The notes: generated by a model from the sequence alone, not told the origin. Positions 18,289 to 27,728 are shown, numbered from the stretch's first letter. The stretch: 64,000 nucleotides of DNA from JAGLON01 sp041394985 (GCA_041394985.1 JAWLBI010000001.1:3038001-3102000), one strand, 5' to 3'. Translations and numbers: made by a program.

Positions 18289-19740
18289 ATGAAGATTTAT
18301 AAAATTCAAAAGCGTATTTCAACAGCAGAGGATAATATAATTCCCTGGCATTGGGGATTAGTCTCTGACACTATTAAGTTAAAAGGTAAAACTGTTGAAA
18401 ACCCAGGTAAAACTTCCTGCATTTTCCTTGTGCATGGCATCGGAGATCAACTCCAAAGTGATACTGCAGTACTTCTTCGCTCAGGTTTTGAAGATGCGCT
18501 AAAGGAAATATCTGATTGGCAAAAAGATGCAAGAATAAACGGGACAAAGGAAGATAAACTAAAACTAAATGGCATACCTGATCCGCAAGATTTGGCGCCT
18601 CCATTCATTGAAGAAGGTTACTGGGCCAATTACAATGATATTGAGAAAACTTTTCCGGACGAAACAAGCAAATTTAGCGAAAAGGAACTTGGCTTTTTTA
18701 AAGGGCTTTGGAAAAAGCGTACCTACTCCACACTTCGAACATATTTTTGGTTCCTATTGCAGCAATTAAAACTGATATTTCTTGGTCCTCAAGGAAGATT
18801 TTTGTCTTGGGTTATGTATTTTCCTTTGCAAATTACTTCCTTTGTTTCTTTGACATTTATAGCATTAAAATATCCAAAGATACTAAACTCATATCTGGCT
18901 GATGTAAGGCTTTATGCTGAGCCTAAAGGGTCTGTTGAAAGGGCAATTGTTCAGCGAATTGATTTACGTGTTAAAAGAGAGTTTTTAGAACTTATTGGCC
19001 TAGATACTAATTTTAGAAAATTAAAAGAGGAAAAACTAGTTACAGGTAAAAAACACACTTTTAAGAAAGTGATATGGGTTTCGCATAGCCTTGGGACTGT
19101 TGTAAGCTATAATGTTCTCTCTGATCTTTTTCATAAGGCAGTAGACATTGAGAATAGCCCAAATAGCACGCAGGAAGAAAAAGACGGAGTAATAGCCTTT
19201 AGGGAGAGTCTTCGCAGGTTTGTGACAATTGGAAGCCCTCTTGATAAAATGGCATATTTGTTTCGCGATACTTCACTAAGACTGTGGCCAAATATCCCGC
19301 GCCATAAACTTCTTAATGGAGGCGAAGACTGGAAAAGAAGACTGCAGGAAGAATCAAAAGAGAAAATAAAGCCAGAAGATCGCGAGTGGTGGTTTAATTT
19401 TTATCATGTACTAGACCCTGTATCAGGCGCACTAGACAGTAAATACATATTTGGCGATAGGCCGCCAGTTAATTGTCATTGCAATCAATGTAGTTTGCCA
19501 GGACTAGCACATATTACATATTGGACAAGTTTAGATTTTTTAGGATTTATTTTAAGTCGCTCTTACGGCAATATTATGTGGAATAAAGCCTATAAGCCTT
19601 GGCCAAGATGGCTTTTAATTTCACTCGCATTTCTTATGCAATTATTACAATTGATTCTTGTGGCTATTATTATTTACGGATTATTTCATCCAACGCTCGT
19701 TTTAGATTTACTAAAGAAGGCAAAGGATATACTCCCATAA
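18289..19740 (+). CDS. Membrane-associated alpha/beta-hydrolase (lipase-like)
   Basis: 483 residues. An N-terminal strand FLVHGIGDQLQSD supplies an oxyanion-type HG motif, and VIWVSHSLGTVVSYNVL holds the nucleophile Ser in an SHSLG elbow. A hydrophobic stretch near residues 165-195 and a C-terminal helix (LLISLAFLMQLLQLILVAIIIYGLF region) suggest membrane attachment. It most resembles proteins annotated as alpha/beta-hydrolase or DUF676-like lipases; the substrate is unknown. It starts 10 nt after the nuclease stop, so the two are probably co-transcribed. A role as a toxic cargo or phospholipase effector is possible but not shown. Confidence 0.65.
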   Translation: MKIYKIQKRISTAEDNIIPWHWGLVSDTIKLKGKTVENPGKTSCIFLVHGIGDQLQSDTAVLLRSGFEDALKEISDWQKDARINGTKEDKLKLNGIPDPQDLAPPFIEEGYWANYNDIEKTFPDETSKFSEKELGFFKGLWKKRTYSTLRTYFWFLLQQLKLIFLGPQGRFLSWVMYFPLQITSFVSLTFIALKYPKILNSYLADVRLYAEPKGSVERAIVQRIDLRVKREFLELIGLDTNFRKLKEEKLVTGKKHTFKKVIWVSHSLGTVVSYNVLSDLFHKAVDIENSPNSTQEEKDGVIAFRESLRRFVTIGSPLDKMAYLFRDTSLRLWPNIPRHKLLNGGEDWKRRLQEESKEKIKPEDREWWFNFYHVLDPVSGALDSKYIFGDRPPVNCHCNQCSLPGLAHITYWTSLDFLGFILSRSYGNIMWNKAYKPWPRWLLISLAFLMQLLQLILVAIIIYGLFHPTLVLDLLKKAKDILP

Positions 19741-19781
19741 AAGATAGATAACACATGGCCAATTAGTCCCAAACATAATAA

Positions 19782-20165
19782 TTACTCGTCAAGATTATGA
19801 TCTTTTGCAAACTTGGCGATCGCGGCCTTTGTTTCAGGACCCATTTTACCATCTACTTCAGTAATATGATAGCCCATACATTTTAGTCCAGCTTGAAGGG
19901 CAAAGGTTTTTTGATATTCAGTAATTTGGAAGTTCTCTGGTACGGATTTTTCAATCTTTTTAGATGTTTGGCATATTCCGCATTTTGTATGATCCTGATA
20001 GGGATTGCCAGCCGCATGGACATAGCCAGCATTGTGATAATGATATCCCCCGTTTTTTCTATCGTGATGTCCTCCATATTTATCTGTTCTTCCTGAATGT
20101 GCAAACGCAGAGGTCAATACAAACATACATATAATTATTATTCCAATAAAAGCTTTTACTCGCAT
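19782..20165 (-). CDS. Secreted YHYH-domain protein with peptidoglycan-binding-like tail
   Basis: 127 residues: signal peptide (to ~22), a YHYH motif region (HSGRTDKYGGHHDRKNGGYH), a CGIC pair, and a C-terminal segment (YHITEVDGKMGPETKAAIAK) of the peptidoglycan-binding-1 kind. Small YHYH proteins are common exported proteins of unknown role, often near DNA-uptake or nuclease genes; here a secreted nuclease lies upstream on the other strand. The start at 20165 has an AAGGAGG site nearby. The convergent orientation leaves 41 bp to the lipase-like gene. Confidence 0.75.
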   Translation of the reverse strand: MRVKAFIGIIIICMFVLTSAFAHSGRTDKYGGHHDRKNGGYHYHNAGYVHAAGNPYQDHTKCGICQTSKKIEKSVPENFQITEYQKTFALQAGLKCMGYHITEVDGKMGPETKAAIAKFAKDHNLDE

Positions 20166-20226
20166 ACTAGCCTCCTTCTAAGGGTAAAGATTCTAATTAC
20201 CTGTTATACTATCCAGATTGTTGCGA

Positions 20227-21168
20227 TTATATAAACAATTTGTCAAAGTTTGGTTTTGGAAATACTTCTAAATCGTTCCACTCACTCACCCATGTAACAC
20301 TATTAGCCAAACGATCAAATATCTTTCCGTGGTTTTTAATATTTGGATTATAAACAAGCCAAGTTTTATTCGACAGTTCTGCGTCATCGCAAATTAATTC
20401 GCATTCATCGGCTATGCCTTCTGATTCCCTTTCAAACCAAATTATAATAAGTGTTGCATATTTTGCATATCGTTGTACATGCTCTTCCCAATTATGATCA
20501 AGAATAATAACCTCAGGGAATACTGGATTTGGGTCAAGACTACGTTGATTTGCCATAGCATATACTGGAAAACCTAGAGGTAATTCACGTTTAATCGATG
20601 ACTGAGGGCGATTATCAAATTCATAATCTACGACAACCGGCCCCACAATTTCATCAACGTCAATAATTGCCAATGGTTCTTCTGAATTAAATCCTCTAAG
20701 ATAGATGCCAAATGCCTCCTTTGATTTAAGCATGTTTTCAATTATTTCTGTGTAGTCCTGTTTATTAACATTTTCATAATCTATTTTGGCAAGGTGCTCT
20801 ACCTGCCGACTTTGCACCCAAGCCAAAGCAAAAAGAGAGTATATCAGCGTAGTTATGCTTAATAATATCTTCACCACATGCCAATTAGTTCTATAATAAT
20901 CCATACTGATTATTAATAGTAATAATAATAGTAACGGAAAAAGAACTTCGACCCATTTAAACGGTTTTAAAAAGGCGTACATTCTGGCAATTAATAGCGC
21001 TATAATAATTATTTGTATCCAGTCATAGTTAGTTGGCAAAAGTAGTGTGATGGATATTATAATTATTTGCAATAGTGATCCATGTCCAGTTGTAAATGAG
21101 CCAAATAGTTCATCTAAATTTTTATAACGATCCTTGACATTTGATTGATATCTATCAATTTTATTCAT
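20227..21168 (-). CDS. Four-helix membrane protein with TIR/Rossmann-like C-terminal domain
   Basis: 313 residues. Four or five hydrophobic helices occupy residues ~30-130 (IIIISITLLLP, IQIIIIALLIARMY, VEVLFPLLLLLLLIISM, VKILLSITTLIYSLFALAW). The cytoplasmic part contains FGIYLRGFNSEE, VFPEVIILDHNWEEHV, ATLIIIWFERESEGIADECE and KTWLVYNP, an alpha/beta pattern like TIR-related or LRSF-type domains found in membrane proteins of bacterial conflict systems. It follows the caspase gene by 95 nt on the same strand, so it may be a third component or membrane-disrupting effector of that operon. No exact family is claimed. Confidence 0.5.
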   Translation of the reverse strand: MNKIDRYQSNVKDRYKNLDELFGSFTTGHGSLLQIIIISITLLLPTNYDWIQIIIIALLIARMYAFLKPFKWVEVLFPLLLLLLLIISMDYYRTNWHVVKILLSITTLIYSLFALAWVQSRQVEHLAKIDYENVNKQDYTEIIENMLKSKEAFGIYLRGFNSEEPLAIIDVDEIVGPVVVDYEFDNRPQSSIKRELPLGFPVYAMANQRSLDPNPVFPEVIILDHNWEEHVQRYAKYATLIIIWFERESEGIADECELICDDAELSNKTWLVYNPNIKNHGKIFDRLANSVTWVSEWNDLEVFPKPNFDKLFI

Positions 21169-21263
21169 ATAATGTTAAATACCGCAAGATGATATTGATA
21201 CAAAACATCATTTGAAGACCATCACATGAAACTACTAATATCATATCCACTAATATCTTATTC

Positions 21264-22211
21264 TCAAATGTTCCCAGAATTAACTAACTTCCAATACTGA
21301 ACTCCCATTGCGGTCAATTTACATGTTTTGCTATTGATAGCTGCATAATACATATGCTCTTCACCAACTGGAATAACTAACCCGACACGTTCCATTTTCT
21401 GTAGTTTCTTGAATATTTGAACATTATCTGGATTAAAATCGGCTTCTGTATCCTCATAAGATGGATCTAGTTGGTATTCTACATAGGGTTCGTTAAAATG
21501 AGTACATAATTCCCGTAACACTGAAATATCTATTGGAGGCGATACATTTCTAACGGATACAAACTGAGATACATTTGTCTTAAAAACCGGACGCTGTTCC
21601 CACGGTCCCAATGCTCGATCAACATATGCATATATGCCTCCAGGGGACACATGGCCTACAAGGTCTGCACTGCCACCATTCAATGCGTCAATCAATAAAG
21701 ATGTAAATACTCCCTGGCCTCCTGTTTCAAGAGCTGTTTCATTTTCTCGACAAGCAACCAAAACTGTTACTCCATCTGCTAGTTCAGAGAATTTGCCTTC
21801 AGATATTGAAGGTGAGCCCATTTTCCCAGAATGACAACAATCAAGAACAATCACACGATTCTTTGCTTTGGATCGATTGGCAGCCCCCAAAATATCATCC
21901 ATTGAAACACCTTCGTCATACTTCTGATAATCAGGAGTAACAATGTAACCTCCGAATGAATTAATATACCCATGCCCAGAGAAATAAAATAATGCTACAT
22001 CCGGATCACCTGAGAATAAGCTATTTATTTCTTCCCTCAATCGCGCTCTGGTAATAGTAGTAGTATCTGAATATAATGAATGAACATCAAAATTAGGAGA
22101 ACCACTACTGTGACGTTCTAATAATAATTGAATAGCCTTCGCATCATTGATACATCCAGATAAAGGGCTGGATGCATAATCGTTAATACCAACTACAAGC
22201 GCCTTACGCAA
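21264..22211 (-). CDS. Caspase-family (peptidase C14) protease, Thoeris-type effector candidate
   Basis: 315 residues. The N-terminal ~215 residues form a caspase/metacaspase fold: ALVVGINDYASSPLSGCIND, catalytic His80 in FYFSGHGY and catalytic Cys126 in LDCCHSG. The C-terminal ~95 residues (from about PPIDISVLRELC) form a separate small helical or winged domain that could sense a signal or bind a target. The gene starts 10 nt after the TIR-like gene, an arrangement matching the reported TIR-caspase (type IV) Thoeris, in which a TIR-made cyclic ADP-ribose derivative activates a caspase that kills or arrests the infected cell. Domain calls are firm; system membership is inferred. Confidence 0.85.
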   Translation of the reverse strand: MRKALVVGINDYASSPLSGCINDAKAIQLLLERHSSGSPNFDVHSLYSDTTTITRARLREEINSLFSGDPDVALFYFSGHGYINSFGGYIVTPDYQKYDEGVSMDDILGAANRSKAKNRVIVLDCCHSGKMGSPSISEGKFSELADGVTVLVACRENETALETGGQGVFTSLLIDALNGGSADLVGHVSPGGIYAYVDRALGPWEQRPVFKTNVSQFVSVRNVSPPIDISVLRELCTHFNEPYVEYQLDPSYEDTEADFNPDNVQIFKKLQKMERVGLVIPVGEEHMYYAAINSKTCKLTAMGVQYWKLVNSGNI

Positions 22212-22221
22212 AATACTCCTC

Positions 22222-22608
22222 CTATAAACTATCCAACCAATTTTTAATATTATCCCATGTCCAATTTACTATTCTTACTCCATCCAATTCTGATGCCAGC
22301 CTTTTTGGCTTATCATTCGCATGTCCCCAAAGACCTCGACAAGGGACTTTTTCTTCCTTTGCACAATTAATCTCCCAAAGCTGACCTTCTGCTTTCATGG
22401 TTTTCTTAGTGACAATTATTAAAATACCATCGCATCTCTTGATCTTTGTTCTGCAATTTGTTTTCCAGGATGAATCCCAAGGTTTTTTTACAGACATATC
22501 AACAAATTCAAAAGGAGATTTCTTATTACGAGCCTGTCCGACTAAAAAGTCTCTGAGAGTTTGATCCTCAATTGCAAAACTAATAAATATTCGATTTTTC
22601 TTAGGCAT
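22222..22608 (-). CDS. MTH538-type TIR-like protein (ThsB-like sensor candidate)
   Basis: 128 residues, a single MTH538/DUF1863 TIR-like domain. RIFISFAIEDQTLRDFL is the first strand-helix unit; DSSWKTNCRTKIKRCDGILI and VTKKTMKAEGQLWEINCAKE include the S-x-W and W-E-I positions where ThsB-type TIR proteins keep their NAD-processing glutamate. It heads a minus-strand operon with the caspase gene 10 nt downstream. By family knowledge such proteins sense phage and make a signalling nucleotide from NAD; here this is inferred. About 300 bp upstream carries no gene. Confidence 0.8.
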   Translation of the reverse strand: MPKKNRIFISFAIEDQTLRDFLVGQARNKKSPFEFVDMSVKKPWDSSWKTNCRTKIKRCDGILIIVTKKTMKAEGQLWEINCAKEEKVPCRGLWGHANDKPKRLASELDGVRIVNWTWDNIKNWLDSL

Positions 22609-22911
22609 ATAATTACCCTTTAGATTTAATTATTGCATAATATCAACTCTGACTTAGATTTATACTTATTACTTGTCTTTAATATTAAAGAATAATATAA
22701 GATTTTGTCAAGAATAATGTAACAGCTAAACCAATTATTGTATTTATAAATTATCCCTAAAATATTTTTAGTAATCACAACATACAACATTTTAAGTATC
22801 TCAATTGCCAGCCAATAAAGTATATGTATCAGAATATTTTGTGTTCTATTTCTCTAACAAGATATTATATTTGGCATGGTATTAATGTATTGTGAAAAGA
22901 GAGACCATGCG

Positions 22912-23427
22912 ATGATCCAGTTCGATAAATTCGGTCATAAAATATACAACAAGGCATATAGAATTCTGGAAAAGAATGGAAATATCTTATTGAACCTTGG
23001 ATACAGGGAGTCGAGTAAAAACCCAAATCTATTTTACTTAAACACTAGACTTGTTCGTTTCTTTGCTGATATGAGAGGGACTGAAGAAGTCCCAATTTGG
23101 CAAGAGACTAAACCTCTATTCTATTGGGAGTTTCTAAGAAATACATACAATTGGGAAAAGCGTCGCATTTTAAAAAATGAACTTCAGCGACTCTATAGCG
23201 CACACTGCCCATGCAGATTAACTTTCTTCCTATATAATGCCCCTGAATTCGAAAACACATCAATCGAAATAGACGTCGAGAAGGGTATATATAATTGGGA
23301 TGATGGCTATTGCCAAGCATGTGGTAAGGATTTTCAAGATGAAGGATCGTTTTGCTCAAATGAATGCGAGGACAAATACTTCACATGCGATAAAACGGAA
23401 AATAATATAAAAAACAATAATGAGTGA
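22912..23427 (+). CDS. Unknown protein with C-terminal zinc ribbon
   Basis: 171 residues from ATG 22912 (AAAAGAGAGA upstream), or 183 if the ATG at 22876 is used. Not recognised. The first ~135 residues are soluble and mixed alpha/beta. The C-terminus has CQACGKDF ... FCSNECED, a four-cysteine zinc-binding pattern similar to the cysteine-rich treble-clef used by some bacterial proteins. It lies alone, convergent with a 64-residue gene, between the caspase operon and the metalloprotease operon, so a defence-related role is possible but unsupported. The gene-free stretch 22609-22911 before it is very AT-rich and shows no other structure. Confidence 0.6.
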   Translation: MIQFDKFGHKIYNKAYRILEKNGNILLNLGYRESSKNPNLFYLNTRLVRFFADMRGTEEVPIWQETKPLFYWEFLRNTYNWEKRRILKNELQRLYSAHCPCRLTFFLYNAPEFENTSIEIDVEKGIYNWDDGYCQACGKDFQDEGSFCSNECEDKYFTCDKTENNIKNNNE

Positions 23428-23439
23428 TTCGAGACCTAA

Positions 23440-23634
23440 TTAAAAGATGTCTTCGATTTCTTTTTGTTCAATCTCGTAAACAGGCCCCTCTTCTTTATTT
23501 GGGAAAAGAAATGCTCTATTAGAGATTTTTACTGACAAATACGGATTGCCATTTTTGTCAGTGTTTTCCCAAGCAGAGATATCAAGTCTGCCTTTGAAGT
23601 CAGGCTTGTCGCCTTTTGCATTTGTTTCATTCAT
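23440..23634 (-). CDS. Small unknown protein
   Basis: 64 residues from ATG 23634, chosen because AAAGGAGG lies 8 nt upstream; the longer frame start lacks such a site. The core DFKGRLDISAWENTDKNGNP followed by YLSVKISNRAFLF looks like a small beta-barrel of the DUF736/OB-like kind seen on plasmids, but the match is weak. It ends 13 nt from the convergent zinc-ribbon gene. Confidence 0.6.
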   Translation of the reverse strand: MNETNAKGDKPDFKGRLDISAWENTDKNGNPYLSVKISNRAFLFPNKEEGPVYEIEQKEIEDIF

Positions 23635-23865
23635 TTTCGATTGCCTCCTTTCAACTGTGTGAATTTTATTTTTCATAGCGTCTTTTGATTTTTATGGATA
23701 GCTATGTCTTTCAATAAAGAATGCTCAGAGCGGCCACCTCGAGCATCCGAAGTGTTCCTGAAAGGAGAACAACTTACTCAGCCATAAAAATAGCGTTAAG
23801 TGAAAAGGAAAATCGAGCAGTGAATGAGAAAATAAGAAACAATACAAAGTAAAATAAAGAGAACA

Positions 23866-24056
23866 CTATAAAGGCTCTATATCAATAATGTAATCCTGAA
23901 GGTTTGGAGCTGTATAATCCACAGCAATCTCAACCACATTTTCGCGTGGTGTCCAATCTCTTTTCAATACTAGATTATATGCCGATATTGGTTTGAACAA
24001 GTTTGGGCAAACTGGATGAATTGCTCTTTGGGAACCGGTATTATTATTTTATAATA
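23866..24056 (-). pseudogene. C-terminal gene remnant without a start
   Basis: An open minus-strand frame of ~60 codons reads QRAIHPVCPNLFKPISAYN ... VVEIAVDYTAPNLQDYIIDI and then stops at 23866. It looks protein-like in composition but begins directly after an in-frame TAA and has no ATG or ribosome site. It is probably the tail of a gene lost at an AT-rich junction next to the 169-residue membrane protein gene. The remainder of 23635-23865 shows nothing I recognise. Confidence 0.35.
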
Positions 24057-24068
24057 TTTATTTATAAT

Positions 24069-24578
24069 TCATGATTTCTTGCTAAAATAGAATATCGCAA
24101 TTAAATATTCTCTCCAACCATATTTGCTTTTTGGGGGAGCCTTAAGTTGTCTATAATGATTATAGATGTTTATATTTCCATAGTGTTCTTTGTCCTCTTC
24201 ACCTTGATCATTTGATTCATCATTTGACGTATTCTTCTCTTTCTTAAAACTGAGTTTCATCAATGAACGTATCAGTGCTTTCCAATCCACTTTTAAAGAT
24301 AGGCAATACAGAGCCGCTAGTATAGGATCATACGATATTCCTATGAATAGTTTTTCAAAAACACGGGCTTCCATAAAAGAAATTGGAAAACTGGCCGCCA
24401 ATACTCCCCCAAAGGCTGTCATAGTTACGATATAATGAGTCCTATTGAGAATTTCCTCTATACGTTCATCACCATCATTCTTAAGTTTTTTTATTCGAGA
24501 ACGTCTGTATAGTTGTATAACAAACGCCCCGAAGCTCCCCACCAGAAAATCAATAACAATTTGGTAGTCTATTTCCAT
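24069..24578 (-). CDS. Small membrane protein of metalloprotease operon
   Basis: 169 residues, not recognised. One N-terminal hydrophobic helix (VIDFLVGSFGAFVIQLY), a basic stretch, two more hydrophobic regions (~48-67 and ~82-95) and an acidic, flexible segment near 125-140. It starts 5 nt after the stop of the HELGH protein gene, so it is the last gene of that operon. It may anchor or couple the protease to the membrane; this is inference from position. Confidence 0.6.
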   Translation of the reverse strand: MEIDYQIVIDFLVGSFGAFVIQLYRRSRIKKLKNDGDERIEEILNRTHYIVTMTAFGGVLAASFPISFMEARVFEKLFIGISYDPILAALYCLSLKVDWKALIRSLMKLSFKKEKNTSNDESNDQGEEDKEHYGNINIYNHYRQLKAPPKSKYGWREYLIAIFYFSKKS

Positions 24579-24583
24579 TGCAT

Positions 24584-25984
24584 TTAGTTCCTTGAATCTG
24601 TAGCTGAGTCAGTAATAAGATGACTATTTGCCAATGACATTACAGCGGCCATTCTTACATGACTAAATAATTTGTCAGACAAATCTATGCCGTTTTCATC
24701 GCATGTTTCCCTGAGTACTTTAATAAATGCCAAAGGGTATTCGATAATCCGAGTAATAAGACGCCCATCTATGACAGTTTTTGCCAACTCCTTATATCCC
24801 TTGAGAGAAAACTCTGGAGCCTTTGGCATTTTCAATTGTCTTTTCTCAGAGATATTATCAACATCTTCACTTGCTTCGAGTAATAGAAGGGCGGCCCTTG
24901 ACAACCACTTTAAATCATTGTTTACCGATTCATACATGCCTCTATTATCTATTTCATATATAAACTTATCATATATTTGTACTCTGAATATATCTGGATC
25001 GAGATTACTTATATGTGATGCATTCATAATTTTAGATAAGTAATCTTTCAATATTCTTGTCTTTTTCCAATAAAACACTGAGGACAATTTTAGGTATTTT
25101 CGCACCACATTAGTAAAATCCCTATCAGAATAAATTACACCGAATAACCATAAAGTAAATACGCGATAGGCTAATTGACGCATTCGGTCGGGACGTAAAC
25201 CTCTACGATTTGCAACTAATACACTCTTAAAAAAGTCTTCGAGGCACATTTTGATATTCATGAAGTAAGATTGTTGAAGACAAAAATTATCAGCTATTAT
25301 TTCGCCCAATAATGTTGTTCCAGTATAGGAACGATCTCTAGATGGTCTGATTAGTTTCCCTTCTAATTGCTCTTCCCAGAAGTAAACATGGCCAAGTTCA
25401 TGTCCAACTACCAACCAGTCCTGTACTGAGTCAGCTTGCTTGAGATATCCATAATCAAGGACCACAATTGATGAAGCCGCAGAAATTGATTTTCCAACAT
25501 ACGATAATACCGCAAATCCATTCCATTCTCGCCCAAGGTTTTGAACGGTTTTTTTGCAGACATACCCCAATGCTCTCAAAGCAGCTTGAAGCCCAAATCC
25601 CGGATCGATTTCTGTTCTGGGATAACCTGTAAGAAGATCCGAGTAGGAGCCAATCTGCCGTTGTCGAAGGGCCATATCAAAGTACTTGTAGCCAGAACTT
25701 ACCCGGTCACCAAGTCTCGTTATTTCCTGAATAAATTTAAAGTTTTGCTCGGAGCTTAGTGAATTATTGTATGCAAAATTAGTAATAAGCCGTTTTCTTT
25801 CCGCTACTAAGCCATTCGCATAATCGACAAAGCCTAATATATCAAAAAACATATCCTTATAATCCAAGAGTCTTTCAGAAACGGCATTCATACGATCAAC
25901 TTTAAACTGGAGGATTTCCTGACGATTTTCCTCCGCTCTTAGATGCGCAGAGTTTGCATACTGCCCGTAATTGTCGTTTTTCAT
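24584..25984 (-). CDS. HELGH zinc metalloprotease-like protein
   Basis: About 466 residues. Near the middle, WLVVGHELGHVYFW (about residue 195 onward) gives an HExxH zinc site, and TLLGEIIADNFCLQ ~30 residues later supplies a Glu for the third ligand as in gluzincins. The N-terminal ~120 residues are helical and probably coiled. The C-terminal half is helical with no motif I know. It overlaps the 282-residue gene by a few bases and precedes the small membrane protein, forming a tight three-gene operon. The protease is likely intracellular, as no signal peptide is seen. A conflict-system role is plausible but unproved. Confidence 0.6.
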   Translation of the reverse strand: MKNDNYGQYANSAHLRAEENRQEILQFKVDRMNAVSERLLDYKDMFFDILGFVDYANGLVAERKRLITNFAYNNSLSSEQNFKFIQEITRLGDRVSSGYKYFDMALRQRQIGSYSDLLTGYPRTEIDPGFGLQAALRALGYVCKKTVQNLGREWNGFAVLSYVGKSISAASSIVVLDYGYLKQADSVQDWLVVGHELGHVYFWEEQLEGKLIRPSRDRSYTGTTLLGEIIADNFCLQQSYFMNIKMCLEDFFKSVLVANRRGLRPDRMRQLAYRVFTLWLFGVIYSDRDFTNVVRKYLKLSSVFYWKKTRILKDYLSKIMNASHISNLDPDIFRVQIYDKFIYEIDNRGMYESVNNDLKWLSRAALLLLEASEDVDNISEKRQLKMPKAPEFSLKGYKELAKTVIDGRLITRIIEYPLAFIKVLRETCDENGIDLSDKLFSHVRMAAVMSLANSHLITDSATDSRN

Positions 25985-26829
25985 CGGGGACATAGATATA
26001 AATCGGTTGATGTTGAGATTATTTGATCTGTGTAGTTTCTGCGTAGATTAGTGACAGTATTACAAATGTTTTTAATACTAGAATGAGTCACATCAATTGC
26101 ATAATCGTATTTGCCAATAATCATTCTGGGATTGTCAAGTTTATTGAGCATTGAAACGCCCTTGCCCGGCTTGCATAACACTCTGATTCTCGCATCCATA
26201 TTTCCATGGGGCAAATTGCCGTTTATCTGGCAATTTTCATCCAACCTTAAAAAAAAGTGAGAAAAAGAAACTGAAAATGCATTTCTGGTTTGCCCTGTTT
26301 CTAATATCGTACATGTTGCATCCCTCAATCCGAATAAAAGGTCCGATAAATTACCAAGAGAAGTGAATTTTACAACAAGTATAATCTCCGACCAGCCTAA
26401 TGATAAATATACATCATTAATCATATTACTTTCATACAGTGAAATAACATCTCCAATCTGCGGAAGAATCTGACTTTCTATTATACCAAATGTTTGTTTC
26501 TTAAGAAGGATAGGATTAATTTTTAAGCAAGTAACAACTAATCCAGCACTATCTAATTTGTGATTATTACATTGCTCATTATAGTTGATATATTGACCTC
26601 TTATACGACCAACTGTTCTAATATTTGGGAATGGAAATTTCGGCTCAATATCTAATACACCATCAATAATTGCCATATGATCTATTTCACCCAATCCGAG
26701 ATAAAGTTCGGATTTAAGTTTTTGTTGATTAAATAACTCTTTTAGCGATTGAATAACTTCATTATCAGGAATCTTTAGGGATGTACGAAACAGGATTATT
26801 TCAATTGAATTGTTGGTGAGGCGCAACAT
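25981..26829 (-). CDS. Unknown protein, first gene of metalloprotease operon
   Basis: 282 residues, not recognised. It has an alternating alpha/beta pattern with two similar-looking halves (SLKIPDNEVIQSLKELF ... and GKGVSMLNKLDNPRMIIGKY), no membrane segment and no signal peptide. The downstream HELGH gene overlaps its end (start at 25984). It may sense or regulate the protease. A possible AT-rich promoter lies between it and the 89-residue gene upstream. Confidence 0.55.
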   Translation of the reverse strand: MLRLTNNSIEIILFRTSLKIPDNEVIQSLKELFNQQKLKSELYLGLGEIDHMAIIDGVLDIEPKFPFPNIRTVGRIRGQYINYNEQCNNHKLDSAGLVVTCLKINPILLKKQTFGIIESQILPQIGDVISLYESNMINDVYLSLGWSEIILVVKFTSLGNLSDLLFGLRDATCTILETGQTRNAFSVSFSHFFLRLDENCQINGNLPHGNMDARIRVLCKPGKGVSMLNKLDNPRMIIGKYDYAIDVTHSSIKNICNTVTNLRRNYTDQIISTSTDLYLCPR

Positions 26830-26867
26830 TCTTAATAAGTATACCTTAATATAAATTTTGTAAATTA

Positions 26868-27134
26868 TTATATTGAAGTGCGTAAATCAAAGATACTACG
26901 CAGGTAAAAGCCAAAGCCAAGATGGTTTTTCTTATCAGACTGCAATTCATAATTCCAATGTTTAATCTCTTCAGAGGGATTTATAAATTGGTAATCTTCG
27001 TTTTCAATAACTCCATTCTCCTCCATTGAATCTTCAATTATGCATGATCCAACAAAGAGATTCTCTTCCTTGAGTATTCTAGACAATTCTGCCGTCTTAA
27101 TATTCCACACTCCTTTTATATTGTACTTGTGCAT
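26868..27134 (-). CDS. Small unknown protein
   Basis: About 88 residues from ATG 27134 (MHKYNIKGVWNIKTAELSR). It is acidic, with no membrane segment or signal. It lies 38 nt upstream of the 282-residue gene on the same strand and could belong to the metalloprotease operon. Upstream, 27135-27728 shows no convincing gene. Confidence 0.45.
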   Translation of the reverse strand: MHKYNIKGVWNIKTAELSRILKEENLFVGSCIIEDSMEENGVIENEDYQFINPSEEIKHWNYELQSDKKNHLGFGFYLRSIFDLRTSI

Positions 27135-27728
27135 AAGTATAAATCTCCTAATTATAAATGTCAATAGTTATTATGTTATTATTTTTTAGAGGACGATGAA
27201 ATAACGACTGGCAATACAGACATGTATTATAGCATAACAATAATATACTACCCCTAATCTTGCATACTTCCTGGAACTTTCCTTTTATACTGTATAATAA
27301 GATAAAATACTCAAAAAAAATCAATAGCCAATTTTCTTTGCAAAATACGGGCGTCATGATTGAATAACTACTTAATTTAATGCCGGTCTTAAATTGTAAT
27401 AATTTAGACAAGCGCATAACCAGACACTCTTGCCGCCATAACCTGTTGTATGTCATCGCAATACAACCAATCCCTATTCTCTTAAATACTTTTCTTTAAA
27501 TTATTTATCGGCATCAACGGGTCTATTCAACAGCCAAAATAAGTAATAATCAGAACAGAAAAAGAAAGATATAAACTAAAGGCAGAGACATATTCTCTTG
27601 ATATGAAATAGACGCTTTATGCAAAATCAATGATCTAATCAGATTGTAGAATAATACTAGCATACAATTATAAAACAGTTAGAGAGATTTGTCAAAAATC
27701 TTGGTAGTAGGTCAGTTTGAACTCCCTT

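Noticed and set aside
27148..27456. Open frame of 102 codons on the minus strand
   Set aside because: Composition is unusual (many Cys, Tyr and Leu), there is no ribosome site, and it overlaps the upstream region of the 88-residue gene; in such AT-rich DNA a frame of this length is expected by chance.
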